From Paenibacillus sp. LS1 (GTDB lineage Bacteria > Bacillota > Bacilli > Paenibacillales > Paenibacillaceae), in assembly GCF_026013365.1 (NCBI RefSeq), contig NZ_JAPDOE010000006.1, positions 222,625 through 286,624 of the forward strand: DNA of 64,000 bases, given 5' to 3'. The notes beneath the pieces are model-generated. The model made no database searches, was not told where the DNA came from, and was given only the letters and a program-made list of their open reading frames with translations. The translations under genes and the position numbers were made by a program. Of the stretch, positions 52,425-62,392 are shown in pieces; position 1 is the stretch's first letter; every line of letters begins with the position of its first letter.

Positions 52425-53243
52425 ATGCATGAAGCTCCAATTATTATGCTTGGCGGATTTCGACTGGATCTATCGGTTCTGTTGATGCTGGTTGTTACAG
52501 GTGCAATTGTTTTTATTTTTGCTGTTCTGGCAACAAGAAGATTATCCGTTGAAAACCCCGGCAAGCTGCAAAATTTTATGGAGTGGGCAGTAGAATTCGT
52601 CCGCAATCTGATTTCCAGTACAATGGATATGAAGAAAGGTAAACATTTTATCTCTCTCGCTCTTTCCATGATTATGTTCATTTTTGTAGGGAACATGCTC
52701 GGTCTTCCGCTCGTGGCTGTATCTGAAGTAACAGATGTTAATCAGGCACAGGTATTCGGTCAGCCGATCGTTACAGCGGTGGAGGCGTTTGAAGAAGCGC
52801 ATGCCAAGGACCCGGAAGCACACCCACACGTTGAACTGGCCTGGTGGAAATCACCGACAGCCGACTTGTCTGTAACGATGGGACTCGCTCTCGTAGCGTT
52901 CCTTGTATCTCATGGACTCGGATTGTTCCGCAACACCAAAGGATATCTCCAGCATTACCTTAAGCCATTCGCTTTGTTCTTGCCAATCAACTTGATTGAG
53001 ACGGCATCCAAGCTGTTGACACACGGTATGCGTCTATTCGCGAATATCTTTGCGGGTGAGGTACTGATCGCAACGATCCTGAAACTGACCACATTCAAAG
53101 TGTTTGGTGCTATTGCAGCGATTCCGCTACTAATGGTGTGGCAAGGCTTTAGTATCTTTATCGGTGCGATCCAGGCATTTGTGTTTGTTATCTTGATGAT
53201 GGTGTACATTTCACAGAGCATCGAGACGCACGACGAGCATTAA
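52425..53243 (+). CDS. atpB: ATP synthase Fo subunit a
   Basis: 272 residues from ATG 52425 behind AAAGGGGTGAG; an in-frame ATG at 52386 lies in poor context. Multi-helix membrane protein. The essential proton-path Arg is in KLLTHGMRLFANIFAGE. It forms the proton half-channels against the c-ring. Confidence 0.94.
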   Translation: MHEAPIIMLGGFRLDLSVLLMLVVTGAIVFIFAVLATRRLSVENPGKLQNFMEWAVEFVRNLISSTMDMKKGKHFISLALSMIMFIFVGNMLGLPLVAVSEVTDVNQAQVFGQPIVTAVEAFEEAHAKDPEAHPHVELAWWKSPTADLSVTMGLALVAFLVSHGLGLFRNTKGYLQHYLKPFALFLPINLIETASKLLTHGMRLFANIFAGEVLIATILKLTTFKVFGAIAAIPLLMVWQGFSIFIGAIQAFVFVILMMVYISQSIETHDEH

Positions 53244-53321
53244 GTTTCAAGCCCTACGAAGATTTCTTCACCAGGCTGAACAATAAAAAATTCGATTTAT
53301 CATTTTAAGGAGGATATACAA

Positions 53322-53546
53322 ATGGGAGCAATGGCATTAATCGCAGCAGCAATTGTTGCAGGACTGGGCGCGTTTGGCGCTGGTATTGGTAACGGTATGG
53401 TAATCAGCAAAACGGTGGAAGGTATTGCCCGTCAACCGGAAGCAAAATCCACTCTTCAAACAACAATGTTTATCGGTGTAGGTTTGATCGAGGTATTGCC
53501 GATCATCGGTGTGGTACTCGCGTTCATGTTCTACGGTATGGCTTAA
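53322..53546 (+). CDS. atpE: ATP synthase Fo subunit c
   Basis: 74 residues, two-helix hairpin. The Gly-rich helix 1 has GLGAFGAGIGNGMV; the loop is ARQPEAK; helix 2 has the proton-carrying Glu in GLIEVLPIIG. The residues around that Glu do not form a sodium-binding pattern, so proton coupling is likely. AGGAGG precedes the ATG. Confidence 0.95.
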   Translation: MGAMALIAAAIVAGLGAFGAGIGNGMVISKTVEGIARQPEAKSTLQTTMFIGVGLIEVLPIIGVVLAFMFYGMA

Positions 53547-53661
53547 TTAAATTTTAAAGGTTTGGCGGGGAAGGCCATAGCCATCCGCGCCTTCTTTTTA
53601 GGTAATGTCTGCTACGTGCAGATGAATGTTCCAAGGATACCTCCAGGAAGGAGTGAACAGA

Positions 53662-54150
53662 TTGAGTTTCATATGGGAAAATACGCTTCTTGCGATTGTT
53701 GCATTCGCAATTTTATATTGGCTGCTTAGCCGTTATGCTTTCGGTCCTTTGTTCTCCATTATGGAAAAACGTCGTGAACTCGTGTTGACGCAGATGAATG
53801 AGGCTGCACAGACTCGGGAACAGGCCATCGCCTATGTGGAGGAACAAAAACAAGCTCTTGAGCAAGCGCGCCAAGATGCTTACGACATCATTGAACAATC
53901 CAAACAAACGGGTGGCAAACAAGCTGAATCGATCTTGGCTGATGCGAAAGCAGAAGCTAATCGTCTGAAAGACGATGCAGTACGCGAGATCGAGAGCGAG
54001 AAGAACAAAGCAGTCGCAGCACTTCGCAGCGAACTGGGTACAGCTTCCGTTCAGATTGCATCCAAGTTGATCAAAAAAGAAGTTGAGAACGGTCCTGCAC
54101 AAGAAGAGCTTGTGAACCAATACCTCAATGAGGTAGGAGGCCGACAATGA
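53662..54150 (+). CDS. atpF: ATP synthase Fo subunit b
   Basis: 162 residues from TTG 53662 with GGAAGGAG 8 nt upstream; an upstream ATG at 53626 precedes that site and is rejected. One N-terminal membrane helix, then a long charged coiled coil (30-150) forming the peripheral stalk. Overlaps atpH by 4 nt. Confidence 0.93.
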   Translation: MSFIWENTLLAIVAFAILYWLLSRYAFGPLFSIMEKRRELVLTQMNEAAQTREQAIAYVEEQKQALEQARQDAYDIIEQSKQTGGKQAESILADAKAEANRLKDDAVREIESEKNKAVAALRSELGTASVQIASKLIKKEVENGPAQEELVNQYLNEVGGRQ

Positions 54151-54695
54151 GCCGCGATACGATTGTTGCCAAGCGTTATGCGAAAGCATTGTTCGAAGTT
54201 GCTCTTCAGCAACAGCAGGTGCTTGAGGTTGAACAGGAACTGGTTGCAGTAGTCAGTGCATTGACCGGAGATGCAGATATCGAGAAATTTATCGTATCCC
54301 CTAATATTTCTGATGAAGCCAAACAGAACGTGCTTCACTCAAGTCTTGATGGTAAGGTATCCGAGTCAGTCCTTCGTACAGTCTTGTTGTTGATTGAACG
54401 CGGACGCGTTGAATTGCTGGGAGATTTGCTGAATGATTATCGGAAGATCCAAGGTGAGTCACTCGGCATCGCTGATGCGCGTGTCTACTCAACTTATGCA
54501 TTGAATGATGAAGAAAAAGAAGCGGTAGCCCGTGAATTCGGAGGCCGTGTGAATAAAAAGATTCGTATCGAGAACATTGTTGATCCGACTCTGCTGGGCG
54601 GATTGAAAGTCGCCATTGGCGATACGATCTATGACGGCAGCTTGGCTGGCAAGCTCGAACGTCTTGAGCAGTCTTTTAACAGACGAGTACAGTAG
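54147..54695 (+). CDS. atpH: ATP synthase F1 subunit delta
   Basis: 182 residues. An OSCP/delta fold with the conserved start VAKRYAKALFEVA and the C-terminal KIRIENIVDPTLLGG ... DGSLAGKLERL. It joins the stalk to the F1 head. Starts within the atpF stop. Confidence 0.94.
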   Translation: MSRDTIVAKRYAKALFEVALQQQQVLEVEQELVAVVSALTGDADIEKFIVSPNISDEAKQNVLHSSLDGKVSESVLRTVLLLIERGRVELLGDLLNDYRKIQGESLGIADARVYSTYALNDEEKEAVAREFGGRVNKKIRIENIVDPTLLGGLKVAIGDTIYDGSLAGKLERLEQSFNRRVQ

Positions 54696-54711
54696 ATTGG
54701 GGTGAGGACAC

Positions 54712-56226
54712 TTGAGTATCAAACCAGAAGAAATCAGTACATTAATTAAGAGCCAAATCGAACAATACAAGACCGATATCGATGTAGTCGAAGTCGGAAC
54801 GGTAATCGAGGTTGGTGATGGTATCGCTCGTGTTTACGGACTTGAGAACGTCATGTCCAACGAGTTGGTTGAATTCCCAAGCGGTGTTATGGGACTCGCC
54901 ATGAACGTGGAAGAAAGCAATGTCGGTGTCGTTATCCTGGGACCTTACTACGATATTCGTGAAGGCGACCAAGTGAAACGTACTGGACAAATCATGCAAG
55001 TGCCTGTAGGCGAAGCATTGATTGGACGCGTTGTGAACCCACTCGGTATTCCAGTAGATGGCAAAGGGCCAATCGCTACAACGGAATTCCGTCCAGTTGA
55101 AGGTAAAGCACCAGGCGTAATGGATCGTAAATCGGTTCATGAGCCGATGCAAACAGGTATCAAAGCCATTGATGCAATGGTTCCAATCGGTCGTGGACAA
55201 CGTGAGTTGATCATCGGTGACCGTCAAACAGGTAAAACATCCATCGCAATTGATGCGATCCTGAACCAAAAAGGTAGCGGCATGAAGTGTATCTACGTGG
55301 CTATTGGTCAGAAACAGTCTACGGTTGCTCAAGTTGTGGAAACTCTTCGTCGTAAAGGCGCAATGGAGTACACGATTGTTGTAACTGCAGCAGCTTCCGA
55401 TCCATCACCACTCTTGTACATCGCACCGTATTCCGGTTGTTCGATGGGTGAGTACTTCATGTACAAAGGCGAGCACGTTCTGGTTATCTATGATGACTTG
55501 ACCAAACAAGCCTCTGCATACCGTGAGCTTTCCTTGTTGCTTCGTCGTCCACCGGGCCGTGAGGCTTATCCGGGTGACGTCTTCTACCTGCACTCCCGTT
55601 TGCTGGAGCGTGCTGCGAAGCTGAATGATGAACTTGGTGGTGGTTCTTTAACCGCACTTCCGTTTATTGAAACACAAGCTTCCGACGTATCTGCATACAT
55701 TCCAACGAACGTAATCTCCATTACGGACGGACAAATCTTCCTGGAAGCTGACTTGTTCAATGCTGGACAACGCCCGGCGATCAACGTAGGTATTTCCGTA
55801 TCCCGTGTCGGTGGTTCTGCTCAGATTAAAGCGATGAAAAAGGTTGCAGGTTCCCTGCGTCTCGACCTCGCTCAATATCGTGAGCTTCAAGCGTTCTCCC
55901 AGTTCGGTTCCGATCTGGATAAAGCGACTCAGGCCCGTCTGAATCGTGGTGCACGCATGATGGAAATCCTGAAGCAAGGTGTTAACCAGCCTTTGCCTGT
56001 TGAACAACAGGTTGTCAGCTTATACACCGCGGTTAAAGGATTCCTGGATGAGATTCCAACAGGTGATGTTACTCGTTTCGAGCGTGAGTTCCTCGCGTTC
56101 ATGGAGAGCAGCCATCCGGAGATTCTCGCATCCATCCGTGATACTAAAGAACTGACTGCAGACAACGAAAATGCACTGAAAGGTGCAATTGAGAAGTTCA
56201 GAAAGAGCTTTGCTGTCTCTGTCTAA
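54712..56226 (+). CDS. atpA: ATP synthase F1 subunit alpha
   Basis: 504 residues from TTG 54712. Walker A is GDRQTGKTS, and the arginine-finger region is near SVSRVGGSAQ. Non-catalytic nucleotide-binding subunit of the hexamer. No better in-frame start; GGTGAGGA lies upstream. Confidence 0.97.
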   Translation: MSIKPEEISTLIKSQIEQYKTDIDVVEVGTVIEVGDGIARVYGLENVMSNELVEFPSGVMGLAMNVEESNVGVVILGPYYDIREGDQVKRTGQIMQVPVGEALIGRVVNPLGIPVDGKGPIATTEFRPVEGKAPGVMDRKSVHEPMQTGIKAIDAMVPIGRGQRELIIGDRQTGKTSIAIDAILNQKGSGMKCIYVAIGQKQSTVAQVVETLRRKGAMEYTIVVTAAASDPSPLLYIAPYSGCSMGEYFMYKGEHVLVIYDDLTKQASAYRELSLLLRRPPGREAYPGDVFYLHSRLLERAAKLNDELGGGSLTALPFIETQASDVSAYIPTNVISITDGQIFLEADLFNAGQRPAINVGISVSRVGGSAQIKAMKKVAGSLRLDLAQYRELQAFSQFGSDLDKATQARLNRGARMMEILKQGVNQPLPVEQQVVSLYTAVKGFLDEIPTGDVTRFEREFLAFMESSHPEILASIRDTKELTADNENALKGAIEKFRKSFAVSV

Positions 56227-56355
56227 ATAAATGATTGCAGGTGCGGAGTTGTCTAACTGATTCCGCATGTCTGCATGTAATACTTTGACTCTGTCAAAAA
56301 AGATGATGCTTACGAAGTAACTTTGGCTCTGCCAAAGTTTTGAGGTGGTGAAATC

Positions 56356-57228
56356 ATGGCAAAAGGCATGCGCGAAATTAAGCGGCAAATTAAAAGCGTA
56401 CAAAGCACCAAGCAAATCACCAAAGCAATGGAGATGGTAGCTGCTGCAAAACTGCGTAAAGCGCAGGAAAAAGCGGAAGCAGCCCGTCCTTATTCGGAGA
56501 AGCTGAAAGAAGTTGTAGCTAGTATTGCATCAAGCACGCAAGGTATACAGCATCCGATGCTGGAGAGCCGTCCGGTCAAAAAGACAGCTTACCTGATCAT
56601 TACATCGGACCGTGGTCTTGCAGGTGGATACAATGCGAACGTTTTGCGTCAGGTTAATCAGACGCTCAAAGAGCGCCACAACTCTCAGGATGACTACGAA
56701 TTGTTCGTCATTGGACGTAAAGGACGCGATTACTTCAGACGTCGTGAAATTGCGATGGCATCCACAACAACGGATCTGTCGGATTCTCCTTCATTTGCAG
56801 ATATCAAATCCATCGCACACGAAGCTGTTCATGGGTTTGAACTGGCTGAATTTGATGAATTGTACATTTGTTATAACCGCTTTGTGAATGCGTTGACCCA
56901 GATTCCTACGGTAGAAAAACTTCTTCCGATGGAAACACCTGAGGTAACTGCTGCGGAAGGACCAACGGCAAGCTACGAATACGAGCCGTCTGCTGAAGCT
57001 GTACTGGAGGTTTTGCTTCCGCGTTACGCGGAAACGCTGATCTATGGTGCACTTCTGAACGGTAAGGCAAGTGAGCTCGGCGCGAAAATGACGGCAATGG
57101 GTAATGCAACCAAAAATGCATCCAAACTCATTAATGACTTGTCATTGACTTACAACCGTGCCCGTCAAGCGGCGATTACGCAGGAGATTACGGAAATTGT
57201 GGCAGGTGCCAACGCAGCACAAGGCTAA
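56356..57228 (+). CDS. atpG: ATP synthase F1 subunit gamma
   Basis: 290 residues, the rotor shaft. N-terminal RRQIKSVQSTKQITKAMEMV-like helix with only small variation, ITSDRGLAGGYN in the middle, and NDLSLTYNRARQAAITQEI at the C-terminus. A 129-bp spacer after atpA contains an imperfect repeat of CTTTGRCTCTGYCAAA (around 56283-56340). Confidence 0.96.
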   Translation: MAKGMREIKRQIKSVQSTKQITKAMEMVAAAKLRKAQEKAEAARPYSEKLKEVVASIASSTQGIQHPMLESRPVKKTAYLIITSDRGLAGGYNANVLRQVNQTLKERHNSQDDYELFVIGRKGRDYFRRREIAMASTTTDLSDSPSFADIKSIAHEAVHGFELAEFDELYICYNRFVNALTQIPTVEKLLPMETPEVTAAEGPTASYEYEPSAEAVLEVLLPRYAETLIYGALLNGKASELGAKMTAMGNATKNASKLINDLSLTYNRARQAAITQEITEIVAGANAAQG

Positions 57229-57322
57229 CCGTTTTTTATTAATGAAGGCTTGCAGAGCAAAGATAAACGAACGGTACATTATTTTTGCAAAAGTAGCAGG
57301 CTTGTAGGAGGGGAACGTTAAG

Positions 57323-58726
57323 ATGAACAAAGGACGCGTTGTGAGCATCATGGGTCCGGTTGTTGACGTCGAGTTTGATCGCGGCGGTCTGCCGGAAATC
57401 CTCAATGCCATTACGATCACTACAGTAAGTGAGAGCGGCGTTAGTGTAAACCTTACACTCGAAGCTTCGAAACATCTGGGTGACAACCGAGTACGTTGTA
57501 TTGCGATGTCCTCCACGGATGGACTTGTTCGTGGTATGGAAGCTTTAGATACAGGAGCGCCAATCTCTGTACCCGTCGGAGAAGCAACACTGGGTCGTGT
57601 ATTTAACGTACTCGGCGAAGCAATTGATACTGGCGGTGCTGTAGCTGCTGAGCACAAGAACCCGATTCACCGTTCAGCACCTGCATTTGATGAACTGACT
57701 ACCCAAGCAGAAATGCTGGAGACAGGAATCAAAGTTATCGACTTGCTCGCACCTTACGCTAAAGGTGGTAAAATTGGCCTCTTCGGTGGTGCAGGTGTAG
57801 GTAAGACGGTAACGATTCAGGAATTGATCAACAACATCGCACAAGAGCACGGCGGTATCTCTGTATTCGCGGGTGTTGGTGAGCGTACACGTGAAGGTAA
57901 TGACTTGTATCACGAGATGAGTGATTCCGGCGTTATCAACAAAACAGCAATGGTCTTCGGACAAATGAACGAGCCTCCAGGCGCACGTCTTCGTGTAGCC
58001 CTCACAGGTCTGACGATGGCGGAATACTTCCGTGATGAAGAAGGCCGTGACGTGTTGCTCTTTATCGATAACATCTTCCGTTTCACCCAAGCCGGTTCAG
58101 AAGTATCTGCCTTGCTTGGACGTATGCCTTCCGCGGTAGGTTACCAACCTACGCTGGCAACAGAAATGGGTCAACTGCAAGAACGTATCACTTCAACGAA
58201 AAAAGGTTCTGTAACATCCATCCAGGCCATCTACGTGCCTGCGGATGACTACACTGACCCGGCTCCTGCAACGACGTTTGCTCACTTGGATGCAACGACG
58301 AACCTGGAGCGTAAAATTTCCGAGATGGGTATCTACCCTGCGGTAGATCCGCTGGCATCCAGCTCCCGGATCTTGTCCCCTGAAGTTGTAGGTGAAGAAC
58401 ACTACAGCGTAGCTCAAGGCGTTAAACGTATCTTGGCACGTTACAATGAATTGCAAGATATCATTGCGATCTTGGGTATGGACGAGTTGAGTGAGGAAGA
58501 CAGAGCGCTTGTATATCGTGCTCGTAAAATCCAACGTTTCTTGTCCCAACCATTCCACGTTGCTGAAGCATTTAACGGTATTCCGGGTAAATACGTTCCG
58601 GTTAAAGAAACGGTGCGCAGCTTTAAAGAGATTCTCGAAGGTAAGTATGATGATCTTCCGGAAGCAGCTTTCCTCTTTGTTGGTACAATTGAAGAGGCAG
58701 TGGAGAAAGCCAAAACACTGGTTTAG
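57323..58726 (+). CDS. atpD: ATP synthase F1 subunit beta
   Basis: 467 residues, catalytic subunit. Walker A GGAGVGKT, catalytic Glu in GVGERTREGNDLY, Walker B LLFIDNIFRFTQAGSEVSAL, and the DELSEED lever (MDELSEED). Confidence 0.97.
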   Translation: MNKGRVVSIMGPVVDVEFDRGGLPEILNAITITTVSESGVSVNLTLEASKHLGDNRVRCIAMSSTDGLVRGMEALDTGAPISVPVGEATLGRVFNVLGEAIDTGGAVAAEHKNPIHRSAPAFDELTTQAEMLETGIKVIDLLAPYAKGGKIGLFGGAGVGKTVTIQELINNIAQEHGGISVFAGVGERTREGNDLYHEMSDSGVINKTAMVFGQMNEPPGARLRVALTGLTMAEYFRDEEGRDVLLFIDNIFRFTQAGSEVSALLGRMPSAVGYQPTLATEMGQLQERITSTKKGSVTSIQAIYVPADDYTDPAPATTFAHLDATTNLERKISEMGIYPAVDPLASSSRILSPEVVGEEHYSVAQGVKRILARYNELQDIIAILGMDELSEEDRALVYRARKIQRFLSQPFHVAEAFNGIPGKYVPVKETVRSFKEILEGKYDDLPEAAFLFVGTIEEAVEKAKTLV

Positions 58727-58786
58727 TCTGAATCCAGGATTGTCCTTATGTGGGCTATCCTTCGGATAGTTTCAGGAGGGATGGAA

Positions 58787-59191
58787 TTGAGCACCTTTTT
58801 GTTGGAAATTGTAACACCTGAGCGTCTGGTCTATTCAGAACAAGTGGATAGTATCACGGCTCGTGGTATTGAAGGAGAACTGGGCATTCTGCCTGGTCAT
58901 ATTCCTATGGTTACACCTTTGCAGATTGCACCAATCTATATTCGTAACGGAAAAGAAAATAAACAAGTTGCTATCGGTGGCGGGTTTATTGAAGTACGTA
59001 AAGATAAGGTTGTTGTACTCGCGGAGAGTGCTGAATTCCCGGAAAGCATTGATGTGGATCGTGCGCGTGCGGCGAAAGAGCGGGCAGAACGTCGGCTTGC
59101 AAGCCAAAGCAATCAGGACCACTTTGATCACCGTCGTGCAGAGATTGCATTGCAAAAAGCGGTTAACCGGATCAATGTATTCGGCAAATAA
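58787..59191 (+). CDS. atpC: ATP synthase F1 subunit epsilon
   Basis: 134 residues from TTG 58787, 7 nt after AGGAGG; the ATG at 58781 touches the ribosome binding site and earlier starts lie before it. N-terminal beta-sandwich (LEIVTPERLVYS ... GELGILPGHIPMVTPL), then two C-terminal helices able to inhibit ATP hydrolysis. Confidence 0.93.
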   Translation: MSTFLLEIVTPERLVYSEQVDSITARGIEGELGILPGHIPMVTPLQIAPIYIRNGKENKQVAIGGGFIEVRKDKVVVLAESAEFPESIDVDRARAAKERAERRLASQSNQDHFDHRRAEIALQKAVNRINVFGK

Positions 59192-59203
59192 ACGATTCTT
59201 GGA

Positions 59204-59234
59204 AGCCCGGCGGCTTAGTCTGCCGGGCTTTTTT
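59204..59234 (+). terminator. Terminator of the ATP synthase operon
   Basis: Stem AGCCCGGC / GCCGGGCT with loop GGCTTAGTCT, then six T. Confidence 0.9.
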
Positions 59235-59239
59235 GAGTT

Positions 59240-59798
59240 TGTTTAATAGAATTGTTTTATCGAATATAGTAAAACAGCTGCCCTCAAATTCAATGACATT
59301 CCTTCATTAAACAGATGTTTCTTAAGAAGATTACTCACCGATTAGGAGGATTTGAATAGAATGTAGGACTAAAGTAGTGGGCGCATTTACCACTAGGAGA
59401 ACCATTTTTTTCATGGAGGAATACAAATTATTTCCGAGGAAATGACAGAATCGATATCGAAATAGCGCTCTTTTATGTCGTTTTAGTCACAAAATCCCGG
59501 CATTTTAAAATTAAAATATTTTAGAAGTGGAAATCAATGTAATTGACAATGTATGATGAAAGAGCCTATATTCCATAGAGTCAGCAGAAGCAGGAAGCTG
59601 CGTAGTAGATTCCATAGTCATGCACAGCCGGATTGTTGCTGCTCGCCCTTTGGGCATCAGGAGATTCCTGCATGGCAGGAGTAAAACTGACAGTACGCTC
59701 AGTATGTTATGCTCAAGGCATTCCAGTACACTAACAAGTTATGGGTGCTGGGCATATGATATGCTGATCGCTGCAACAAATGTGGAGGTAATGAATAT
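59240..59798 (+). other. Gap between atpC and the DUF1146 gene
   Basis: About 560 bp, AT-rich. Holds the promoter at 59543-59572. A 64-codon frame at 59620-59814 runs into the next start and has no ribosome binding site; I do not call it. Confidence 0.4.
59543..59572 (+). promoter_or_regulatory. Promoter upstream of the DUF1146 gene
   Basis: Consensus TTGACA (59543-59548), 18-bp spacer, TATATT (59567-59572). Confidence 0.55.
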
Positions 59799-60056
59799 AT
59801 GGATACTGATCTGACGAATCAGGTGAACCAGGCGCTGAGCACCAACGGCTTGGTCTCAATTATCGTCTCCCTGTTATGTATAGCGTTATCTTGGTGGGCT
59901 TTGCAGAATCTCAAACTCGATTTAATCATCAGACAGCCACGAGGTGCTCAGGGAAGACTGTTACATTTGTTGCTCGCCATCATTTTGGGGCACGCCGTTG
60001 CTGGCTTTGTCATTGACTACTTGTCTTGGACCCAAATGTTGAAGAATTTGTTTTAA
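59799..60056 (+). CDS. ywzB: DUF1146 (YwzB) family membrane protein
   Basis: 85 residues with two hydrophobic helices and LKLDLIIRQPRGAQGRLLHLLLAIILGHAV in parts between and within them, characteristic of YwzB/DUF1146. Function unknown. In Bacillales it lies between the atp operon and murA, as here. GGAGG is about 11 nt from the ATG. Confidence 0.85.
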   Translation: MDTDLTNQVNQALSTNGLVSIIVSLLCIALSWWALQNLKLDLIIRQPRGAQGRLLHLLLAIILGHAVAGFVIDYLSWTQMLKNLF

Positions 60057-60577
60057 TGTTGAGATGGTTGGTTAATCATCTGTTAGGATCTTCAAGGAGC
60101 TCATTGTCGAATAACATCGATTAATTGTGTTAACAATTAGAGTATGAGTTGTCGGTAAAGAAATTAAGAAAAAAATGTGACGTGAAATTGGATGAATTTG
60201 AGATGTTTTATGTAAAAATGCTTGTATCGTACAATTCAACAATGTTATGATGGAAGTTAGGGAATTCACAATTGATCACTTATTTTGTAGTTATAAACGG
60301 GATATCCGGTTGATGCCGGCTAATAACCATCCCACTCTGTCTGCTCTGATGCTCTGCTGGCTTGTAAGACACTGATTTTACATGCTGAATAGCAAGATGC
60401 ACGGCACATGGTATCATTGATATCGATTATAAAAACCAATTCTTTTCTGAACAGACATCTGTGGCAATATGCCAAAATATGTCGAAATTCCACACACAGC
60501 AATAGTCCTTTCTAGCATAGTGGGGCTTACGTATTCCGGAATGAAGAAAAGGGAATAAAAGCGCGGAGGGAACCATG
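60057..60577 (+). other. Gap and leader before murA
   Basis: About 520 bp. A candidate promoter, TTGTAT (60222-60227), N18, TATGAT (60246-60251), would leave a ~320-nt leader. Short hairpins such as ATCCGGTTGATGCCGGCT occur near 60304, but no known riboswitch was recognised. Confidence 0.35.
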
Positions 60578-61924
60578 ATGAGCAAATTTATCGTCCGCGG
60601 TGGCAAAAGGTTGACCGGAAGTGTCAAAGTTAGCGGCGCTAAAAATTCTGTTCTTCCGATCATCGCTGCCTCTCTCTTAGGGGAAGAAGGACAAAGCGTT
60701 ATTATTGACGCGCCTCCTCTAGACGATGTGATGACGATTAACAAGGTGTTGGAATCGCTGGGAGCGGGAGTTACATACCGGGACGAAGTGATTACCGTAA
60801 ATGCGGAGAAACTTACTTCCTGTGAAGCCCCGTATGAATGGGTAAGTAAAATGCGGGCGTCTTTCCTGGTCATGGGGCCTTTGTTGACGCGAATGGGTCA
60901 TACAAGAATCTCACTTCCTGGTGGATGTGCCATCGGTACACGACCTATTGATCAGCATTTGAAAGGTTTTGAAGCCATGGGCGCAGAGATCAGCTTGGGC
61001 CAAGGTTATATCGAAGCTCGTAGCCAAGGTCGGTTGCGTGGCGCGAAAATTTATCTGGATGTGGCTTCCGTAGGTGCCACTCAAAATATTATGATGGCTG
61101 CAACATTGGCCGAAGGTGTAACTGTTCTGGAGAATGCGGCAAAAGAACCTGAAATTGTGGATCTTGCCAACTTCTTGAATGGAATGGGTGCCATTGTACG
61201 TGGTGCTGGTACTGGAGTGATCCGCATCGAAGGTGTGGAGAAACTGACAGGCGTTACACACACAGTTATTCCGGATCGGGTAGAAGCTGGTACGTATATG
61301 GCTGCTGCTGCAATCTCTGGTGGTGACGTGTACATTGAAGGTGCGATCTCTGATCACCTGGGCTCCGTTATTGCGAAGCTTGAAGAGATGGGTGTAACGA
61401 TCCAACCGGATGAGAATGGCGTGCGTGTAATCGCAGATCGTCCTCTTAAGGCTGTGGATGTAAAAACATTACCATACCCAGGATTCCCAACCGATATGCA
61501 ATCCCAGATGATGGCACTCTTGCTCGCATCTGAAGGAACAAGTGTCGTGACAGAGACTGTTTTTGAAAACCGATTCATGCATGTGGATGAATTCCAATTG
61601 ATGAATGCGGAGATCAAAGTTGAAGGACGTTCGTCCATCATCACAGGTAATGCCAAACTGAAGGGTGCCAAAGTAACGGCTACCGATTTGCGTGCGGGTG
61701 CCGCACTCATTATCGCAGGTCTTGTTGCTGAAGGTACAACGGAAGTGGGCGGTGTTCATCACATCGACCGTGGCTATGTACATCTCGCTGAGAAGCTCAA
61801 CGGACTTGGCGCTGACATCTATCGGATTTCGGTTGATGAGCCCAAGCTGGAAGCAACCAAAGTACCTAGTGAAAAAGTGGAGAAAGAAGTACCTATGTTT
61901 AAGGTACAACCGACTTTGGCTTAA
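60578..61924 (+). CDS. murA: UDP-N-acetylglucosamine 1-carboxyvinyltransferase
   Basis: 448 residues (second of two adjacent ATGs; GGAGGG upstream). First committed step of peptidoglycan synthesis. The catalytic, fosfomycin-target Cys117 is in PGGCAIGTRPIDQH. Lys22 and Asn23 equivalents are in SGAKNSVLPI. The C-terminal tail (EATKVPSEKVEKEVPMFK) extends past the usual end by about 20 residues. Location after DUF1146 and before spoIID matches the murAA copy of Bacillus. Confidence 0.95.
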   Translation: MSKFIVRGGKRLTGSVKVSGAKNSVLPIIAASLLGEEGQSVIIDAPPLDDVMTINKVLESLGAGVTYRDEVITVNAEKLTSCEAPYEWVSKMRASFLVMGPLLTRMGHTRISLPGGCAIGTRPIDQHLKGFEAMGAEISLGQGYIEARSQGRLRGAKIYLDVASVGATQNIMMAATLAEGVTVLENAAKEPEIVDLANFLNGMGAIVRGAGTGVIRIEGVEKLTGVTHTVIPDRVEAGTYMAAAAISGGDVYIEGAISDHLGSVIAKLEEMGVTIQPDENGVRVIADRPLKAVDVKTLPYPGFPTDMQSQMMALLLASEGTSVVTETVFENRFMHVDEFQLMNAEIKVEGRSSIITGNAKLKGAKVTATDLRAGAALIIAGLVAEGTTEVGGVHHIDRGYVHLAEKLNGLGADIYRISVDEPKLEATKVPSEKVEKEVPMFKVQPTLA

Positions 61925-62020
61925 CACTGGATTGATTTAAAAGAATACTGTTCTGTAATATGAGTCACACGGTTGTGTGGATTACGAATGCGACGGAACA
62001 TATGTTGTAAAAGATGATAA

Positions 62021-62048
62021 AGCTAAGCCATCCGGCTTGGCTTTTTTT
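62021..62048 (+). terminator. Terminator of murA
   Basis: AGCTAAGCC pairs with GGCTTGGCT (one G-T pair) around loop ATCC, then TTTTTTT. Confidence 0.8.
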
Positions 62049-62296
62049 GTGTTTATTTTCAAGAAAATAACGAGACATTTAATACCTGATTCTATTAATA
62101 GCTGGTCCTAACTTGTATAGCATAACATCGTATTCTGTACCGATTCTGAACAAATTGAAAGAGCGTAGTTTTTAAGAAGTTTCATTTTCGAATAAACACC
62201 TATAATCAGCGACGAGTCAACGTTTTTTAGACCTACACGGCGATAGAAAGGTTGTAATTTAACGGAACGAAAAGGGCCTCGTTTCTCTTAAATCAG

Positions 62297-62326
62297 GTTC
62301 TATCAGATCGAGCCAGCTCATACTCT
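62297..62326 (+). promoter_or_regulatory. Possible sigma-E promoter of spoIID
   Basis: GTTCTATC, 14-bp spacer, CATACTCT. The -10 is close to the sigma-E consensus CATACANT; the -35 matches only 5 of 8. spoIID is a known sigma-E gene in Bacillus. Confidence 0.3.
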
Positions 62327-62392
62327 AAACTATGGATTTGAACAACACGACCGGCACTTAACCGGCCATAGACAACGGAGGGTTATATTCGA

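Larger units (their letters stand above)
61925..62392 (+). other. Gap between murA and spoIID
   Basis: Holds the murA terminator (62021-62048) and a possible sigma-E promoter (62297-62326). The rest is AT-rich and empty as far as I can see. Confidence 0.4.

Noticed and set aside
59620..59814. 64-codon frame ahead of the DUF1146 gene
   Set aside because: No ribosome binding site, Ser/Arg-rich composition, and it overlaps the start of a better gene.
60427..60873. 148-codon minus-strand frame across the murA start
   Set aside because: Antisense to conserved murA codons; no supporting signals.
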